Positions 12,601 to 18,879 of a DNA stretch of 64,000 nucleotides are shown here, in pieces. Position numbers and translations under genes: made by a program. This DNA comes from Diploptera punctata (Eukaryota; Arthropoda; Insecta; Blattodea; Blaberidae), in NCBI GenBank assembly GCA_030220185.1, contig JASPKZ010003417.1:296501-360500 (forward strand), written 5' to 3'. Position 1 is the first letter of the stretch; each line of letters opens with the position of its first letter. The notes beneath the pieces were generated by a model that was not told the DNA's origin, searched no databases, and saw only the letters and a program-made list of their open reading frames with translations.

Positions 12601-14729
12601 GTTCTTGGACATGTTTCAAAACAATTCTGTTTTATCGTCAGCTTGTCCAGACTGGTTAGATTTATGTTGCACACCCTGGATGTCGATGTCAGCTCCATCT
12701 TACTTCAATATTAATGTTGATTTGTTCTTGGACATGTTTCAAAACAATTCTGTTTTATCGTCAGCTTGTCCAGACTGGTTAGATTTATGTTGCATACCCT
12801 GGATGTCGATGTCAGGATGGAGCTGACATCGACATCCAGGGTGTGCAATATAAATCTAACCAGTCTGGACAAGCTGACGATAAAACAGAATTGTTTTGAA
12901 ACATGTCCAAGAACAAATCAACATTAATCAAGTAAGATGATCAGACTGAAAATATTTAATTAAAATAACCTCAAAATATCACTTCCTAAAATTAAATGTG
13001 CTTTTTAAAAACTTCATCCTGGAATTCTATTTTGAATCCTTTGCTGCAGGTCCTGCTACTGTAGTATTCCTGCTCCTGTTTGTTGCTGGCAGCAGATTTA
13101 CTTCATGTTTGTGTTTCAGGATCTTGAAGCATTATGTCCAGCTAGCAAACTTCTGCGTATGACATCCGTAGTTCCAGAGACAGCTGACACGGCAGCATTA
13201 TTTGGAACTGGCACGACAACTACCCAGAATTCAACAAGACCATATACCAACAACAATCAGCCCACCACCATTAAAGAACCACTACAGAAAGCACTGAATG
13301 ATTTATTCCATACATTCACTGTAATTGCTAGCCGGGATGGAGAAGTTTCCCAGCAAACGCACTTTGTATGCAAGTTCCTGCAGTTTGTAGTGAGATGTGG
13401 ACGTGACAGAACACGTCTCATTCTACAGGGCATGCCCAACACTTTAGTAAGTTTTTAAAATTACTTTTTTTCTTGTTATTAAAAACTAGGTGTCTATTCA
13501 ACATTGTCTTGATATTTATTATCCTAATCATCTTGTCACCAATAAGTTTTGCAACTCCAAAAATTATGCATTCAACACTAATTTTTGTCATTCTAGACCC
13601 CATCTACATAAAAAAGTTGTACTTCAATGGATTCCGGCCCATTGTGGAGTGACAGGCAATGAAATAGCCGATTTTCTGGCCAAGAAGGGTAGCAAAATTG
13701 TTTCAAACCCAACTTCTACTCCACTCTATAAAAAGAATTATCTCAAATAAATATATCAAATAACTTAGAGAAGAATACACCACCAAAACATCTGGAAAGG
13801 AATGGGAAAATCTACAAGCTTATGACATTACTACATTACAAAGAAAATCTGCAGTAGCAATATTCAGACTGCTAACGGGATATGACTGTCTGAATAAACA
13901 CCTACTTGGCATAACAGATTCACCTAAATGCCCTTTTTGCAATTTAAATGAAGATATGGAAAGAAACCATTTCCTCCGTTGTCCAGCTTTTGTAGAAGAG
14001 ACCAGCCTTTCTGCTAAATATTGGAGTGCAAGAGAGCGAATGATTTCATTATCAAGTGCTCGACATTAGATACCAACCAACATTTTAAGGGCAAATCAAG
14101 AGCTTCAGAACATTTGATTACTACTACTATTTCATTGTTTGATGTTACTTGTGTATTCTATGGCCCAACTTCACTTATTATGCTTTGGTTCCTGCACTGG
14201 GCGGATATATGGGGTTTAATGTGATCTACTTTCAATTTATGCACCATTTTGATAGATGATGTATTCTTGCATTGTGGATTTATTTTCAATTCATTTTATT
14301 AATATTTTAAATTCTATTGCTTCCATTATGTGTTTTGTTTTATGTAAGGTGTTTCCTTTTTTTTTTTTGCTAGTAAATCCACTTACTCATTACCAAAGAA
14401 TACTATATGAGAAGGTGACAATTGTTTAATTTTTGTTAAACGTCGTAGTGCTTTTTTAATTTCTGGAATAGGTGCTTTATTGGAGGCACTTATCTGAGTA
14501 ACTGGTTTAGAATCACCAAAATTACTACTTTTTAAAATTGATTAAATACTAATAAAATGTTTGTTTTCAGGTACCTTGTTTGCTGAGATCTCTGCCAGAT
14601 CTCTTCACTACAGATCTCCTCCTTAGGTTGTATGACATAAGTACAGTAGCTGGTCGAAAAGCTACAGCCAGAGATCTCTGCATGTTGCGAAACATGAATT
14701 TGAAAATGACAATGAAAGATATTCTTTAA
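577..14729 (+). CDS. MED24: Mediator complex subunit 24, C-terminal 337 residues (six exons)
   Basis: Mediator tail-module subunit that links transcription factors to RNA polymerase II in the nucleus. Six exons join in frame: 577-669, 853-1003, 4489-4628, 9065-9209, 13120-13446 and 14571-14729. They run to a TAA at 14727-14729. All junctions are GT-AG and phases agree. The product matches remembered animal MED24 in order: a GW(V/I) segment before a GG..WF motif in exon 2, an ALAKL segment followed by RKR.W.D in exon 4, a long helical segment ending GMPNTL in exon 5, and a C-terminus with GR..TARDLC. The N-terminal two thirds lies upstream of the window. Introns reach 4.4 kb and are full of PLE, LINE and SINE insertions, none of which hits an exon. 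Identity rests on order and conserved blocks, not an alignment run. Confidence 0.88.
690..830 (-). repeat. LINE 3'-end fragment inside MED24 intron
   Basis: The text matches the 49.15-49.28 kb LINE tail on the minus strand (tgtatggag, then the AMNL-coding segment). It fills most of this 183-bp intron and sits just before the branch and acceptor region of the next exon. Confidence 0.6.
853..1003 (+). CDS. MED24: MED24 exon
   Basis: The acceptor is ttttccag and the donor is GTAAAG|gtgagg, phase 0 at the 3' end. It encodes SIISRQPISEQ through RGWVNIEATHSLESLL and TGGSQWF. This corresponds to the block around the conserved GW and GG..WF motifs of MED24. Confidence 0.88.
1085..1505. mobile_element. 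fold-back PLE remnant with a nested PLE tail
   Basis: Two arms are inverted copies of the family F terminus (cctcatacacc... with the ACTGCAGT helix III at about 1226 and 1427). Between them, at about 1275-1380, is an inverted piece of the family with the 'gtagg(t/a)aggaaataacactatgagg' end. Both arms keep the helix III palindrome but have lost a good core. Confidence 0.65.
2062..2112 (-). ncRNA. hammerhead-like ribozyme motif (family G)
   Basis: Minus strand: core TTGAGAA (U3 with A8), extra T, helix II GTCGC/GTGAC around a 7-base loop, GAA, helix III ACCCGGGT, C at position 17. Helix I is weak (two pairs next to the core). Confidence 0.6.
2511..2565 (+). ncRNA. hammerhead-like ribozyme motif (family G)
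   Basis: Mirror copy of the motif at 2062-2112 in the other arm of the dimer. Helix III reads ACCTGGGT with one wobble; the other elements are the same. Confidence 0.58.
3057..3660. mobile_element. PLE 3'-end fold-back, family B
   Basis: The left arm is inverted and carries a complete ribozyme fold. From about 3430 to 3650 a forward arm encodes a decayed tail (LTVWRK, then IPGKKIQF). The outer ends show the PLE motif 'cctcacctcatat' and its complement. Confidence 0.7.
3345..3395 (-). ncRNA. hammerhead ribozyme, complete fold (family B)
   Basis: Minus strand: core CTGAGGA, extra T, helix II GGAACA/TGTTCC around GAAACTA, then GAA, helix III ACTAGT, C at position 17. Helix I pairs next to the core (TA/TA) and again after a two-base internal loop (GAT/ATC). 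Every core position of the known consensus CUGANGA...GAA...UH is present. Confidence 0.78.
3690..3730 (+). repeat. LINE tail scrap
   Basis: 'gccttggcctaatacttgg' followed by an AAG/GAA-rich stretch is shared with 38.59 kb and looks like the 3' end of an RTE-like LINE. Confidence 0.4.
3955..4375 (-). mobile_element. PLE 3'-end copy, family C
   Basis: On the minus strand the tail encodes EKSAIAAH, then LTVWEKIYIQKNK and FDIPNEI. It ends with a complete ribozyme fold and the 'gaggtgag' terminus. It is 5'-truncated at a 'gaccagggttgatg' junction. Confidence 0.78.
4008..4057 (-). ncRNA. hammerhead ribozyme, complete fold (family C)
   Basis: Minus strand: helix I TTATGG against TCATGG (Watson-Crick plus wobble), core CTGAGGA, extra T, helix II GAACAC/GTGTTT with loop GACT, GAA, helix III ACTGCGGT, A at position 17. 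All catalytic core bases match the consensus. Confidence 0.78.
4489..4628 (+). CDS. MED24: MED24 exon
   Basis: The acceptor is tttgttaaag and the donor CTACA|gtaagt. It encodes EVLKFRYQQDLDRAVDLAF and then GVFHLDIEHCTLALLLQVL, matching the MED24 block that follows the GG..WF exon. The longer minus-strand frame across this stretch is only a shadow. Confidence 0.88.
4660..5230 (-). mobile_element. PLE 3'-end copy, family G
   Basis: Minus-strand tail with LTIWEKIYICKNENTT, then IPGCKERGLIWKF, joined at about 5030 to an older GIY-YIG-tail remnant (IGKTK, E.SAIAAH type). The left terminus is the family end 'ttaagttatgtag' at about 4657. The ribozyme-like region lies at 4748-4794. Confidence 0.75.
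4748..4794 (-). ncRNA. hammerhead-like ribozyme motif (family G)
   Basis: Minus strand: core TTGAGAA, extra T, TCACA/TGTGA helix II slightly offset from the core, GAA, helix III ACCCAGG(A/G). It is more decayed than the 2.1 and 2.5 kb copies. Confidence 0.45.
5330..7300 (-). pseudogene. Penelope-like reverse transcriptase / GIY-YIG endonuclease, broken
   Basis: Read on the minus strand from 7300. An N-terminal helical region is followed by GLPKTHKGGDKMRPI, then LVSFD (motif A). After a frame change come FPSVP and SMGNPLSSFLANL. The YVDD-containing block near 6340 is destroyed, while the copy at 14.9 kb keeps RYVDDV. Then follow KFTMETE..R.IPFLDL, a frame change near 6000, and GIYQIKCKDCDKIYIGKT (GIY-YIG) near 5730-5690. 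The C-terminal tail is LTVWEKIHIQKNKGKL. Typical for the family, RT precedes GIY-YIG. At least three frame breaks make it non-functional. Confidence 0.88.
5331..5380 (-). ncRNA. hammerhead ribozyme fold (family A)
   Basis: Identical to the 8041-8090 copy on the other arm: GTA/TAC helix I, CTGAAGA, extra T, GGGCCT/AGGCCT, GAA, helix III ATCGCGAT, C17. Confidence 0.72.
7324..8089 (+). pseudogene. PLE GIY-YIG and C-terminal tail, broken (right arm)
   Basis: The frame from 7324 reads the RT thumb-side segment (RLVNIPMSPENYKREKEY) into a frame break near 7587. GIYQIKCKDCDKIYIGKT at about 7675-7730 is followed by LTVWEKIHIQ and the tail to a stop at 8087-8089. The tail's last codons overlap the ribozyme fold. 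Confidence 0.85.
8041..8090 (+). ncRNA. hammerhead ribozyme fold (family A)
   Basis: GTA 8043-8045 pairs with TAC 8083-8085 (helix I). Core CTGAAGA 8046-8052; extra T 8053; helix II 8054-8059/8065-8070 with loop GCTAT; GAA 8071-8073; helix III ATCGCGAT 8074-8081; C17 at 8082. It overlaps the stop end of the PLE reading frame. Confidence 0.74.
8530..8760 (+). repeat. unclassified dispersed repeat
   Basis: Shares 'accaattccctctttcaact' and 'gtattagagtactcgaggcc' with an inverted copy at 39.29-39.44 kb. No coding meaning is recognised. Confidence 0.5.
8805..8985 (+). repeat. non-LTR retrotransposon 3' fragment (C-terminal zinc knuckle)
   Basis: Near-copy of 13.92-14.07 kb: encodes CNLNEDMERNHLLRCPAF, then VEETSLSAK and SARERM. 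It has a one-base insertion in the T-run. Sits in the MED24 intron before exon 9065-9209. Confidence 0.65.
9065..9209 (+). CDS. MED24: MED24 exon
   Basis: Acceptor tgattacag, donor GGAGAT|gtaagg. The first base completes Gln with the preceding CA. It encodes SEELVEPQASALAKLCAYC and then VNSRKRSWRDMEGD. The ALAKL...RKR.R.D pattern is the clearest MED24 match. Confidence 0.9.
9330..9640 (-). mobile_element. PLE 3'-end copy, family H
   Basis: Minus strand reads FEIPDERDLISKFIKSTPDGN, shortened here to its shared pieces, and ends in a TTGAAAA core with helix III AACTAGTT near 9430. Closely related to the arms at 28.8-29.3 kb. The 5' side is truncated at about 9640. Confidence 0.75.
9650..10615. 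other. intron sequence without recognised features
   Basis: About 1 kb of MED24 intron. A phrase near 10110-10200 recurs near 10385-10460 ('gatggtttagattcacaatt'), an old local duplication of about 275 bp. Nothing else stands out. Confidence 0.5.
10625..10760 (+). repeat. truncated tRNA-like SINE (tail of the 36.1-36.8 kb family)
   Basis: Starts inside the T-arm ('ccaaaggtcctgggtt') and continues with 'atttttctcttcaaatata', the same tail as the units at 36 kb, at greater divergence. Confidence 0.6.
10900..11115 (+). repeat. SINE body (same family as 33.54 and 54.70 kb)
   Basis: Shares 'cagcctctaat' , 'ggaatgtaccag'-like and 'cctactaccgcaa'-like words in order with the copies at 33.54-33.74 (+) and 54.70-55.01 (-). 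The tRNA-like head is missing. Confidence 0.6.
11375..11905. repeat. unclassified dispersed repeat, about 530 bp
   Basis: A second copy lies at 56.61-57.15 kb in the same orientation. The minus strand has an acidic frame (SDLEDFDHVFGIHGEEEFDRVYQRI split by short gaps) that is largely kept in both copies, so a coding origin on the minus strand is possible. I do not recognise the family; it might be the N-terminal region of a DNA transposase. Confidence 0.5.
11940..12310. other. locally GC-richer intron segment, unassigned
   Basis: More GC-rich than its surroundings, with a TATA-like 'tttatataggca' near 12115. It may be an old LTR or other repeat, but no second copy is in the window. Confidence 0.3.
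12603..12650 (-). ncRNA. hammerhead ribozyme motif (family D), unit 1
   Basis: Minus strand: core CTGACGA, extra T, helix II AAAACA/TGTTTT with loop GAATT-like, GAA, helix III ACATGT, C17. Helix I is only weakly paired. Confidence 0.66.
12726..12773 (-). ncRNA. hammerhead ribozyme motif (family D), unit 2
   Basis: Same fold as unit 1, exactly 123 bp downstream in the window, same strand. Confidence 0.66.
12864..12915 (+). ncRNA. hammerhead ribozyme motif (family D), inverted unit
   Basis: Core CTGACGA at 12874-12880, extra T, AAAACA/TGTTTT, GAA 12898-12900, helix III ACATGT 12901-12906, C17 at 12907. Followed by the family end 'caacattaat'. Confidence 0.66.
13120..13446 (+). CDS. MED24: MED24 exon (largest in window)
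   Basis: Acceptor gtgtttcag, donor CTTTA|gtaagt, phase 0 at both ends, 109 codons. Encodes DLEALCPASKLLRMTS, a Thr/Asn-rich linker, then KEPLQKALNDLFHTF, and QTHFVCKFLQFVVRCG ending GMPNTL. The PL...L..LF and HFV..F pattern follows the MED24 C-terminal helices. Confidence 0.9.
13590..14070 (+). mobile_element. non-LTR retrotransposon 3' end with RNase H remnant
   Basis: Frame from about 13606 reads VVLQWIPAHCGVTGNEIAD, the RNase H signature of I/R1-like LINEs, then ADFLAKKGS. After a frame change, CPFCNLNEDMERNHFLRC forms the usual C-terminal CCHC-like knuckle. It ends with 'ctcgacattagataccaacc', a word repeated at 8.95 and 45.34 kb. Dead copy inside the last MED24 intron. Confidence 0.82.
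14571..14729 (+). CDS. MED24: MED24 terminal coding exon
   Basis: Acceptor ttgttttcag. Encodes VPCLLRSLPDLFTTDLLLRL, then YDISTVAGRKATARDLCML, ending MTMKDIL and TAA at 14727-14729. Matches the conserved MED24 C-terminus with the GR..A motif. Confidence 0.9.
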   Translation, partial: VPCLLRSLPDLFTTDLLLRLYDISTVAGRKATARDLCMLRNMNLKMTMKDIL

Positions 14730-14793
14730 GTAGATATAATTTATTTACAATGTTTTCTATGAATGAAAGAAAGAAAGAATGATTGTACAGTTG

Positions 14794-14799
14794 AATAAA
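14794..14799 (+). promoter_or_regulatory. polyadenylation signal of MED24
   Basis: AATAAA lies 65 bases after the MED24 stop, the usual distance for a short 3' UTR. Confidence 0.65.
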
Positions 14800-14939
14800 A
14801 ATTACAGTTTTGTGAAACCTTAAGGGATTTAATTAAGGATGTGTGTTGAGGTATTTAATCCCTATCCAAAACAAGTTTGTCTTTTTTTAACTTTTATAGG
14901 AATTAATCACTATGAGGTTTAATTTATGGTGAAATTTCT

Positions 14940-15983
14940 ATGGGAAATCCTCTATCACCCTTTTTGGCCAATTTATTTATGGGAAGTTTTGAGCAGAAAA
15001 TAACAAATGAATATCCTTTGATTTTCAAATTTTGGAGTAGATACGTTGACGACGTAATTGCTATTCTGAATCACAAGCAAATAGAGGATGCTTTAAAGCT
15101 GTTGAACATTCAGAGTAGAACTATAAAATTTACCATGGAAACTGAAAATGAAAGACAAATCCCATTTTTAGATCTCACTTTAAGCAGAAATGAAGAAAAC
15201 AAGATAGAATTTGGAATTTATAGAAAGAATACACATATTGACAACTATATTAAAGCTTCAGGATTCAACCATTTTGCTCACAAAGAGGCAGTATTCAATA
15301 GTTTGACACATAGATTGGTAAATACTCCTATGAGCAAAAAAACTATGAAAAAGAAAAAGAACACATAATTAATGTTGCAATAGATAATGGTTATGAAGAA
15401 AATTTGGTACACAAGAAAATAAATAAATTTAAAAAACAAAAATTAATAAATGAAAGCACACTTATAAAAGAAACAGAAAAAATAAAATTCAAGAAATTCA
15501 CTTACCATCCATTGAAACACTATTAATTTAAAAAAAAATTCAAAAAGTTTAATGTAAGATTAGCACCAAAGAATGAATACAGCCTTAATAGGATAATTAA
15601 AACCAATAAAAATGAAAACAATTGAAAATGAAAACAAATCAGGAATTTATCAGATCAAATGCAGGGATTGTGACAAAATTTATATTGGAAAAACAAAAAG
15701 AAATTTGAAAACAAGGGTGGAAGAACATCTTAGAAACATCAAAAATGGAGAAGTGGAAAAGTCAGCAGTAGCTGCTCATGCTTGGTCCGAAAAACATTTA
15801 ATTGAATCAAAAGCCAGTCTAATTAAACATGTAGACAAACAAAAGGAACTCACAGTTTGGGAAAAGATCCACATTCAGAAAAACAAAGGAAAACTTATGA
15901 ACTTCGAAATTCCCGCAAATTTTGACCTGATCCATCGGTCCACCAACAGAGGGAAGAAGAAGGGTTTCTTCCGATCGACATAA
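14940..15983 (+). pseudogene. Penelope-like RT fragment and GIY-YIG endonuclease
   Basis: First frame 14940-15368 holds RT motifs B and C (SMGNP-like start, YVDD). A run of stops lies between 15368 and 15612, then 15612-15983 carries GIY-YIG with the CxxC-like spacing KCRDCDKIYIGKT and the LTVWEK tail. The RT fingers are missing because of truncation. Confidence 0.85.
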
Positions 15984-15993
15984 CACCAGTCGC

Positions 15994-16047
15994 CAACGAA
16001 GTTCTGAGGATGAGACAGTTATAGTCTCGAAATCGCGATCAACTTAG
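15994..16047 (+). ncRNA. hammerhead ribozyme, best-preserved (family A)
   Basis: Helix I AAGTT 15999-16003 with AACTT 16041-16045. Core CTGAGGA 16004-16010; extra T 16011; helix II GAGAC 16012-16016 with GTCTC 16024-16028, loop AGTTATA; GAA 16029-16031; helix III ATC-GC-GAT 16032-16039; C17 at 16040, the predicted cleavage site. All consensus core bases are present. Confidence 0.82.
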
Positions 16048-16080
16048 AAAATTTATATGAGGAGAGGTAAGTTTGTCTTA

Positions 16081-16319
16081 TTAAGTTATGTAGGTAGGAA
16101 ATAACACTATGAGGTTTATTTTAATTTTGTTTAGTTGTTTCTTGACTCACCTCATATTTCTTAACTCGCTCGCATATCTAGATTTTGTCACTGTATTCGT
16201 GACATTCACAACTGTGAACGTGAACAGCATTGAGAATGTCACAAATACAGTGACGAAATCTAGATATGTGAGGGAGTTAAGAAATATGAGGTGAGTCCAG
16301 AAACAACTAAACAAAATTA
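16081..16319. mobile_element. short PLE fold-back dimer, 12-bp TSD
   Basis: A 239-bp palindrome of two family G termini around 'ttcacaactgtgaa' (about 16205). It is flanked by aagtttgtctta at 16069-16080 and 16320-16331. The left flank is also the right TSD of the preceding PLE. Confidence 0.88.
16223..16272 (+). ncRNA. hammerhead-like ribozyme motif (family G)
   Basis: Core TTGAGAA (U3/A8), extra T, GTCAC/GTGAC, GAA, helix III ATCTAGAT, A17. The inverted partner lies at about 16165-16212. Confidence 0.58.
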
Positions 16320-16494
16320 AAGTTTGTCTTAGCTTGTGCAAAGGGCAGCAAAATTAGACACACACTTAGTTCATGAATAGATGGTTAAACATTTTTAAAA
16401 GAAAAATTAACGCTTGAACGGTGACTCAAACACTCCAGTATGGTGTCCGTTACACCATTCAAGTACTGATACAACTTTCATAGTTAAATATGGG

Positions 16495-16870
16495 AAATAA
16501 CAATATGAGGTTCTTAATTTGTAAATTAATGAGTCATTTTTTTACATCTTACCTCATATTTTATGTTTCTTTAAACTTTAAACATGGTAACTAGTTTTCA
16601 AGAGAAGGATCTCTCTCATTTTCAACCGACATTATTAAGAGTCATGAATTGAAAATCTCATTTCATGAAATATTATTCTCTTATGTGACATTTTTTGAAA
16701 ACCTTAGTTTTCTTTAACAGTTAAACTCCAACTGTTTGAATTCAACCATTAACAGCAGATTTTCTCATGCCATTTGGTGGGGGATGAATGAACTTCGAGA
16801 TCAAATCTTGCTTGCAAGGAACTTAAAAATTCATGGATCTGTCCTTGTTCTTTAAAAGTTATGGTGAACA
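16495..16870 (-). mobile_element. PLE 3'-end copy, family H
   Basis: Starts with 'gggaaataacaatatgaggt' and carries AACTAGTT helix III and 'cattttcaac' as in 28.8 kb. The coding tail is decayed and interrupted near 16630. Confidence 0.7.
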
Positions 16871-16879
16871 TGATACATT

Positions 16880-17255
16880 CTTGAAATTCATTCAACCCTC
16901 ACCAGGTATTAACCTTTCAGCATCTACACAATTTAAATGAACTTTCACTGTACTGATGGAGGAGATTTAATTACCTAAATCTCATTTTACCAGATTATTT
17001 TTAAATTGCCAAATCTCGGATAATATGGTCCAGTTTTAATTAAATTTTGATTAAATTGTGCACGAAAATATAAAGAAATGCAATAAATACAGTACATTAT
17101 AATTTGTTTGTACAGATATGAAGAAATTATTATAGTAGTTTACTTAAAAAAAATGTGTAAGTTATTAAAATTAATTTTAGAATTTCGTTGAAAATAGCCA
17201 TTCTTTATCGTCTGTGTGTCTGAAGGTCATACTCAAGGAAAAAATGCATGTCTAA
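16880..17255. other. intergenic, nothing recognised
   Basis: AT-rich; no frame, repeat partner or regulatory signal seen. Confidence 0.4.
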
Positions 17256-17274
17256 AAATAACTTATGAATGAGT

Positions 17275-17606
17275 TAGAAAAACATAGAATAGAAACCAAA
17301 ACAAAATTACTTAAACAATTGGAAAAACCGAAGGAACTCACAATTTGGGAAAAAATTTACATATGCAAGAATGAAAATACAACTATGAATTTTGAAATAC
17401 CCGGTTATAAAGAAAGAGGACTGATTTGGAAATTCTTCGGTCGGCCACCAGATGGCGCGGAGGTCAGTCTGCAGGATAGAAGGCCGTTGGACGTCAGTTG
17501 TGAACGTGACGCAGCATTGAGAATGTCACAAAATATGTGAAGAAACCCAGGGTTTGCTATGAATTATGAAGTATGAGGTGAGTGAAATAATAAAAAATAA
17601 ACAAAA
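17275..17606 (+). mobile_element. PLE monomer, 5'-truncated, 12-bp TSD (family G)
   Basis: Flanked by ttatgaatgagt at 17263-17274 and 17607-17618. The frame 17265-17540 carries EKHRIETKTKLLKQL and LTIWEKIYICKNENTT to the tail end. It shows that monomers use the same kind of TSD as the dimers. A TTGAGAA ribozyme-like core lies at 17512-17558. Confidence 0.88.
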
Positions 17607-17849
17607 TTATGAATGAGTGTTTGTTGAGAACTGAATACACAGCACATAGATTTCATATCGGTTCTCTATGCTTCATATAGCTCACCTACATTCACACTCT
17701 AATAAATTTTCCTTTCAAATAAGTTCTCTAAGAAAAAAATAATTTATGATAACCAGAAAGGTAACTTACTACTACTAAATACATATTAGGCCTACCTTAG
17801 AAATTGAGTTTTTCATGGTATGCTTCAAAACATCCCTCCAAACATAGTC

Positions 17850-18225
17850 CAACATTAAAATTCATCGGAGAACATTTTATATTTGAAGAGAAAAATGTTT
17901 GCCTAGACCGAGACTCGAACCCGGGACCTTTGGCTTGCCGGGCCAAATGCTCTACCAACTGAGCTACCAAGGCAAGTTACAATCTAGACGCAAATTTTTC
18001 TCTTATATACTTTGTAATTCCCTTTCGCCAAATGCTTTTGAAACCATTGCTTCTATCTTTGCAAATGGTGGCTTCTTAGTTAAGAAGACATTTATTGGGA
18101 ATTTAACATTACTTTATAAAGCTAGTAAGGCTTCCTGGGTTCGAGTCTCGGTCTAGGCGAAAATTTTTCTCTTCAATTATAATTTATCTTTCAGTGAGAA
18201 ATGTTAAATCAATAATAAAAACATC
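17850..18225. repeat. tRNA-derived SINE unit, minus then partial plus
   Basis: Minus-strand tRNA-like head at about 17905-17975 (box A 'tagctcagttggtagagc', box B 'gggttcgagtctc') followed by the unit body. A forward partial unit begins again at 18132 from the T-arm. Same family as 36.1-36.8 kb. Confidence 0.75.
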
Positions 18226-18270
18226 AGGAGAACATTTTGTTTAAAAACTCACCTGATAGGATTCATGCTT

Positions 18271-18319
18271 CCATGATACCGCGGTTTCAAACACTGTCAT
18301 GTTCCTCCTCAGCCATAAC
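18271..18319 (-). ncRNA. hammerhead ribozyme motif (family C)
   Basis: Minus strand: TTATGG/TCATGG helix I, CTGAGGA, then G in place of the usual extra T, AACA/TGTT helix II, GAA, helix III ACCGCGGT, A17. Confidence 0.65.
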
Positions 18320-18474
18320 TCTGACTGACGAAATTCTTCAGCTGTCAACTGTTCTATTGTCACCATCTTCAGTGCTGCCATCTATGGTTGGATTTATGAA
18401 CTTCGAAATCAAAGTAATTTCGTTAGGGATATCAAAATTCATTGATCTATCTTTATTTTTCTGAATGTATATCT

Positions 18475-18605
18475 TCATCATCATAGTACATTCATGAATT
18501 AAGGCCATTTGTTGACCTGTTTTGGTCTCAAGAGAAACACCATCCAAAAGTCTTTTGAGTGGATGTCTTGGTCTTCTTCTTCCTGCAGGTTGATATCTTA
18601 ACATT
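18475..18605 (-). repeat. RTE-like LINE 3' end
   Basis: Minus strand reads MLRYQPAGRRRPRHPLKRL, then DGVSLETKTGQQMA, ending in a 'catcat' tail. A longer copy is at 61.33-61.56 kb. Confidence 0.72.
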
Positions 18606-18707
18606 TGTTTAGTTATTCTTTTTCTCCCAAACTGTCAATTCCAAAGGCTTCTCTACTTGTTTTAAAAGTTTAGCTTCTCTTCCAATTTTATGATGTTCTA
18701 ATAAACT

Positions 18708-18760
18708 ATTATGGCTCAGGATGAACACGACTGTGTTTGAAACCGTGGTATCATGGAAGC
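18708..18760 (+). ncRNA. broken hammerhead motif (family C)
   Basis: Same fold as the 4.03 kb copy but the core reads CTCAGGA: G5, an essential base, is changed to C. Confidence 0.6.
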
Positions 18761-18879
18761 ATGAATCCTGTGAGGTGAGTTGTTTAAACAAAATGTTCTA
18801 CGATGAATTTTTAATGATTTTTACCTCATAACGTTTACTTCCAACATTAATTTAATTTAGTCCAACATCACAATCTGTA

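Larger units (their letters stand above)
12390..13000. mobile_element. PLE terminus, family D: tandem plus inverted ribozyme repeats
   Basis: Two direct copies of a 123-bp unit (starting about 12574 and 12697), each holding a minus-strand hammerhead fold, meet a third inverted copy at a palindrome centred near 12823. Direct plus inverted packing of terminal repeats resembles the pseudo-LTR arrangement of Penelope elements. Confidence 0.75.
14884..16068 (+). mobile_element. PLE, 5'-truncated, with 11-bp TSD
   Basis: Flanked by aagtttgtctt at 14873-14883 and 16069-16079. The coding frame from 14940 reads MGNPLSPFLANLFMGSFEQ, SRYVDDVIAI (RT catalytic YVDD), and IPFLDLTLSRNEENK, with a break after 15368. 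GIYQIKCRDCDKIYIGKT follows at about 15640-15695 and LTVWEKIHIQ at 15848. It ends with the best hammerhead fold of the window. Confidence 0.9.
18225..18830. mobile_element. PLE fold-back remnant, family C, split by a LINE tail
   Basis: Left arm (-) 18225-18475 and inner piece (-) 18610-18705 encode the FDIPNEITLI and LTVWEK tail. A plus-strand arm from about 18710 carries the mirror terminus to 18830. A LINE 3' end occupies 18475-18605. Confidence 0.72.

Noticed and set aside
12599..12826. 75-residue protein with a perfect internal repeat
   Set aside because: It is a chance frame across two tandem PLE terminal units of 123 bp (41 codons).
14345..14560. Possible minus-strand RNase H-like LINE piece in the last MED24 intron
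   Set aside because: A broken reading with IPEIKKALRRLTKIK can be traced, but no signature motif confirms it.
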